A DNA stretch of 64,000 nt from Pseudomonadales bacterium (GTDB taxonomy: Bacteria > Pseudomonadota > Gammaproteobacteria > Pseudomonadales > UBA5518). The notes under the pieces were generated by a model. It did no database searches, had not been told where the DNA came from, and saw only the letters and a program-made list of their open reading frames with translations. Numbering within the stretch: the stretch's first letter is position 1; every line of letters starts with the position of its first letter. Where the stretch lies: contig JAJVIG010000005.1 in the NCBI GenBank assembly GCA_022072145.1, positions 62,001-126,000 of the forward strand. The letters run 5' to 3'. The position numbers and the translations under genes were made by a program. Below are positions 58,258 to 64,000 of this stretch, piece after piece.

Positions 58258-58532
58258 CGCGCGAGCGGCTCCAGCAGGTATTCGATCAGCGGGTTGCGGA
58301 ACAGCACGATCAGCACGATCACCAGCACGTAGATCGCCAGCGATTCGATCATCGCCAGGCCGATGAACAACGTGCGCGTGATCGACTTTTCCGCTTCGGG
58401 CTGGCGCGCCAGCGCCTCCAGTGCCTGGGTGATCGCGCGCCCCATCGCGAGCGCCGGGAACATGGTCCCGATCGCGATGGCGAGCGCGGCGACGGCGGTC
58501 GAGATCAGTACGAACCAGTGCATCTCGTTCAT
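58254..58532 (-). CDS. atpE: N-type F-ATPase c subunit
   Basis: ALARQPEAEKSITRTLFIGLAMIESLAIYVLVIVLIVLF. Confidence 0.92.
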   Translation of the reverse strand: MNEMHWFVLISTAVAALAIAIGTMFPALAMGRAITQALEALARQPEAEKSITRTLFIGLAMIESLAIYVLVIVLIVLFRNPLIEYLLEPLAR

Positions 58533-59230
58533 GGAGCGTTTCCTGTGGGCGGAGGGGTGGGAGATTCGCGGTCGGCGACCGACTGCATGCCGCCGGCAAT
58601 GTAGATCAGCGCCAGCATGCCGAGGATGAAGGCCTGCACCAGCGCCTCGATCACGTGCAGCATCAGGATAGGCACCGGCACCAGGAAGCCGGCGACCAGC
58701 AGCACCAGCAGCGCGGCCATCTCGAGGCTCATGATGTTGCCGAACAGGCGGATCGCGAGCGCCAGCGTGCGCGAGAACTCGCCGAGCACGTGAAACGGCA
58801 GCAGGATCGGACTCGGCGCGACGTAGTGGCGCAGGTACCGGCGCCAGCCGCTCGCGCGGATGCCGAACCAGTGCACCGACAGGAACACCAGCACCGCGAG
58901 CGCGGCGGTGGTCGAGAGATCGCCGGTAGGCGCGTGCAGACCCGGGATCAGGCCGAGCAGGTTCGCGCACACCGCGAACAGCCACAGCGTGCCGACGAAC
59001 GGCAGCAGCCGGTCGGGGTGCTCGGGCAGCACGCTGGCGATCGCGCCGTGGATCGTCTGCACGACGCCCTCGAGCGCGGTCTGCAGCAATCCGGGGCGGT
59101 CCACCGACAGCCGCAGGGTCGCCAGCCGGCAGCCCAGGCCCAGCACCAGCATGATCCCCCACGTGCCGACCACGGTGCGCGTGATGCCGAAGGGGCCCAG
59201 CCTGAACAGTACCTCGAGTTCTTCCATCAC
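58529..59230 (-). CDS. atpB: N-type F-ATPase a subunit
   Basis: EFSRTLALAIRLFGNIMSLEM with conserved Arg. Confidence 0.92.
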   Translation of the reverse strand: MMEELEVLFRLGPFGITRTVVGTWGIMLVLGLGCRLATLRLSVDRPGLLQTALEGVVQTIHGAIASVLPEHPDRLLPFVGTLWLFAVCANLLGLIPGLHAPTGDLSTTAALAVLVFLSVHWFGIRASGWRRYLRHYVAPSPILLPFHVLGEFSRTLALAIRLFGNIMSLEMAALLVLLVAGFLVPVPILMLHVIEALVQAFILGMLALIYIAGGMQSVADRESPTPPPTGNAP

Positions 59231-59495
59231 CAGTACTTCCTGACGAAGGCGTACACGTTGAACGCGCCGAGCGCCAGCCCGAGCAGGATCAGGTTGACCG
59301 TCCAGTGCACCGAGTAGCCGGCGGCCATCGAGTCCAGCCAGCGCCCGAGGTACGCGCCGGCGATCAGCGGCAGCAGGAACAGCAGCGACAGTGTGCCGAG
59401 GAACACGCTGTGCGCAAGCAGCGAGCGCCGCTCGTGCTCCGCCTTCCCGAGGCGGCGCTGGTCGCGGTCCACTCCCTGGCGCCAGTTCTCGTCGC

Positions 59496-59499
<4 letters not shown>
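59227..59499 (-). CDS. atpQ: AtpI-like small membrane protein (AtpQ)
   Basis: Two-TM 90-aa protein LPLIAGAYLGRWLDSMAAGYSVHWTVNLILLGLALGAFNVYAFVRKYW between atpC and atpB. Confidence 0.75.
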
Positions 59500-61666
<2,167 letters not shown>

Positions 61667-61822
61667 TTATGTCGCCTTGCCGGCTTCTGGCAGCGCTTAC
61701 TACACTCGCGCCGGGAGTACGAACCGCGGGGGGCGTGCGGGGTTGCCTTTTGTCTGCGCACAGCGGACTTCACGCAGCCGTCGTCCGTGATCCCGCCCAA
61801 GAACGATCGCGAGGGGAAACAC

Positions 61823-64000
61823 ATGAACGCAGTACGCAACATCGGTTCTTTCGGTGCCACCGGCTTTCGCGGCCGCGCACTGGCGGTGGCCATCGCCGCC
61901 GCCGGCTTCGGGGCGCTCGCCGCGGGCCCGGTAACGGCGCAGGACGGACCCGCAGCGAGCGGCGGCATCGAGGAGATGACGATCACCGCGCGGCGCCGCG
62001 AGGAGAACCTGCAGGAAGTGCCGGTGTCGGTCACCGCCTACAGCGCGGCCGATATCACCGATATCGGCATCACCGACATCTCGCACGTCAGCCAGATGAC
62101 GACCAACCTGATCATCGTGCCGAACACCGGCGGCAACGACGGCACCGCGGTGTGCATGCGCGGTCTGTGCCGCACCGACTTCACGATCACCGAAGACCCG
62201 ATGGTCGGCATCTACCTCGACGGCGTCTACATCGGCAAGTCGGTCGGTTCGCTGTTCGACGTGGCGACGCTGGAGCGCGTGGAAGTGCTGCGCGGACCGC
62301 AGGGCACGCTGTACGGCAAGAACACCGTCGGCGGCGCCGTGATCCTGCACACCCGCAAGCCCGGTGACGAGATGGGCGGCGAACTCACGCTGACCGCCGG
62401 CAACTTCGGTCGCAAGGACGGCAAGGCGTACTTCGAGACGCCGGTCACCGAGAATCTGTCGGCGAGCGTGGCGCTGCTGTCCAAGCGTCGCGATCCCTTC
62501 GTCGAGAACACGCTCGGCGACGACATCTGGGACGAGGACAACCAGGTGCTGCGTGGCGCCGTGCGCTGGACTCCGAGCGAGATGCTGACGGTCGACTACG
62601 CCTACGACTGGCAGAAGAAGCGCGAGCGCGCGATGGTGTCGCAGATCACTTCCGCCACCGGCTATCTCGGTTTCCTGCACGGCGACAACGTGCATCCGGA
62701 CCGCGAGGACACCGTCTCGAGCTTCGGCCCCTCGATCAACAACGTCGACATCGAAGGCCACGGCCTGACGCTGGCGTGGGACCTCGGTGAGCTCGGCGCC
62801 TTCAGCGACCTGACGCTGAAGTCGATCACCGGCTACCGCGAGTCGAAGAACCTGCTGGTCAACAACGCCTTCGGCGCCAGGACCGAGTTGCTGTTCAACC
62901 GTCCCGACCATTTCATCCTCGACTCGAAGAGCCAGGAATTCCAGCTCTCCGGCAGTGGCTTCGACGGCTTCGCGGACTTCGTCGCCGGCGTGTTCTACTT
63001 CAACGAGAGCGGCGACTACGTCAACAACCAGGTCATCGACGTGTTCGCGCTCAACCAGCAGTTCTACACGGAGATCGACAACACCAGCAAGGCGGTGTTC
63101 GGCGAGGTCTCGCTGCACTTCACCGAGCAGCTGACGGCCTCGGTCGGCCTGCGCTACACCGACGAGCAGCGCGAGCAGGACCACGTCGTTTCGCTGAATG
63201 GCGGTCGCGGCTTCAGCTACTTCGACAGCTACAACCAGACGTACGGCGGTTATCCGGCCGCGATTCCGACCGAGATCGACGACCAGGGCGTCTCGCCGCG
63301 CATCACGCTGAACTACCAGTGGAACGACGACCTGATGACCTACGTCGGCTTCACGCGCGGCTTCAAGAGCGGCGGCTTCAACGCGCGCTCGACGACACCG
63401 CTGCAGTGGGGGCCGTACGACGACATGCAGGTCGACAGCTACGAGGCCGGCGTGAAGTCGATGTGGATGGACAACCGCGTGCGCCTGAACGCCGCGGTGT
63501 TCTACCAGGACCTCAGCGACATGCAGACGCAGGTCAACGCGGTCGACCCGGGGTCCCAGGGCGGCTACTCGACGGTGGTGCAGAACGCCGCGTCGGCGAC
63601 CATCCAGGGCCTCGAGCTCGAGGCGGTCGTGATGCTGATCGAGGGTCTCGACATCACGGCCGGCTACGGCTACGTGGATGCCGAGTACGACGAGTTCCTG
63701 TCCTTCGACAACATCAGCGGCGCGATCGCCGACATCTCCAACGACCGCGGCTTCGAGTTCACGCCGGAGCACAGCTACAACGTGTCGCTGAACTACACGT
63801 TCCCGCGGTTCGTGCCCAACGGCGACGTGCGTGCGCGGCTGGACTGGTCGGGCATGAGCGAGCACGTGTTCACGCCCAAGCTGAGCGGCAACAAGGACAT
63901 CGCGCAGGACGGCTACGACCTGTTCAACTTCCGCCTCGCGTGGGAAGACATCGCGGTCGGCTGCTGCAACGACGGCCGCATGGCGGTGGCGGCGTGGGTG
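61823..64000 (+). CDS. TonB-dependent receptor (3' end outside the window)
   Basis: Signal peptide, EEMTITARRREENLQEVPVSVTAYSA TonB box/plug, VEVLRGPQGTLYGKNTVGGAV; open to window end. Confidence 0.95.
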   Translation, partial: MNAVRNIGSFGATGFRGRALAVAIAAAGFGALAAGPVTAQDGPAASGGIEEMTITARRREENLQEVPVSVTAYSAADITDIGITDISHVSQMTTNLIIVPNTGGNDGTAVCMRGLCRTDFTITEDPMVGIYLDGVYIGKSVGSLFDVATLERVEVLRGPQGTLYGKNTVGGAVILHTRKPGDEMGGELTLTAGNFGRKDGKAYFETPVTENLSASVALLSKRRDPFVENTLGDDIWDEDNQVLRGAVRWTPSEMLTVDYAYDWQKKRERAMVSQITSATGYLGFLHGDNVHPDREDTVSSFGPSINNVDIEGHGLTLAWDLGELGAFSDLTLKSITGYRESKNLLVNNAFGARTELLFNRPDHFILDSKSQEFQLSGSGFDGFADFVAGVFYFNESGDYVNNQVIDVFALNQQFYTEIDNTSKAVFGEVSLHFTEQLTASVGLRYTDEQREQDHVVSLNGGRGFSYFDSYNQTYGGYPAAIPTEIDDQGVSPRITLNYQWNDDLMTYVGFTRGFKSGGFNARSTTPLQWGPYDDMQVDSYEAGVKSMWMDNRVRLNAAVFYQDLSDMQTQVNAVDPGSQGGYSTVVQNAASATIQGLELEAVVMLIEGLDITAGYGYVDAEYDEFLSFDNISGAIADISNDRGFEFTPEHSYNVSLNYTFPRFVPNGDVRARLDWSGMSEHVFTPKLSGNKDIAQDGYDLFNFRLAWEDIAVGCCNDGRMAVAAWV

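Overview
GC-rich gammaproteobacterial-type chromosome window. (1) 0-11.1 kb is conserved housekeeping: rdgC, ExbB/ExbD-type pair, msbA-lpxK-kdsB-LMW phosphatase-murB, then uvrY-uvrC-pgsA-tRNA-Gly-tRNA-Cys-tRNA-Leu. (2) 11.1-11.3 kb, directly after tRNA-Leu, holds what reads as a decayed MntA/HepT (MNT/HEPN) remnant. (3) 11.3-55.1 kb is a large CoA-ester catabolic island. It contains an E1 alpha/beta dehydrogenase with a stand-alone lipoyl domain, seven CaiB/BaiF genes (eight domains), two acyl-CoA dehydrogenases, a MaoC pair, two thiolase-fold/DUF35 pairs, two LLM flavoenzymes, several crotonases including a MenB/BadI-like one, a three-subunit molybdenum hydroxylase, an acyl-CoA ligase, split etfA/etfB and a membrane FeS oxidoreductase. 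(4) 55.2-61.3 kb is an alternative N-type F-ATPase operon (atpD-C-Q-B-E-F-A-G) with no atpR between Q and B. (5) 61.8 kb to the end is a TonB-dependent receptor running off the window and missing from the ORF track. The most interesting signals are: a tandem 21-bp-spaced operator with a fixed distance to a -10-like box, seen at three island promoters and more weakly before the TonB receptor; two CaiB domains lacking the catalytic Asp, one fused to and one adjacent to an Asp-containing partner; GTAG-type REP palindromes abutting or supplying stop codons; and a perfect 26-bp-arm AT-rich inverted repeat that begins at a stop codon. Family names come from reading motifs by eye; no database search was run.
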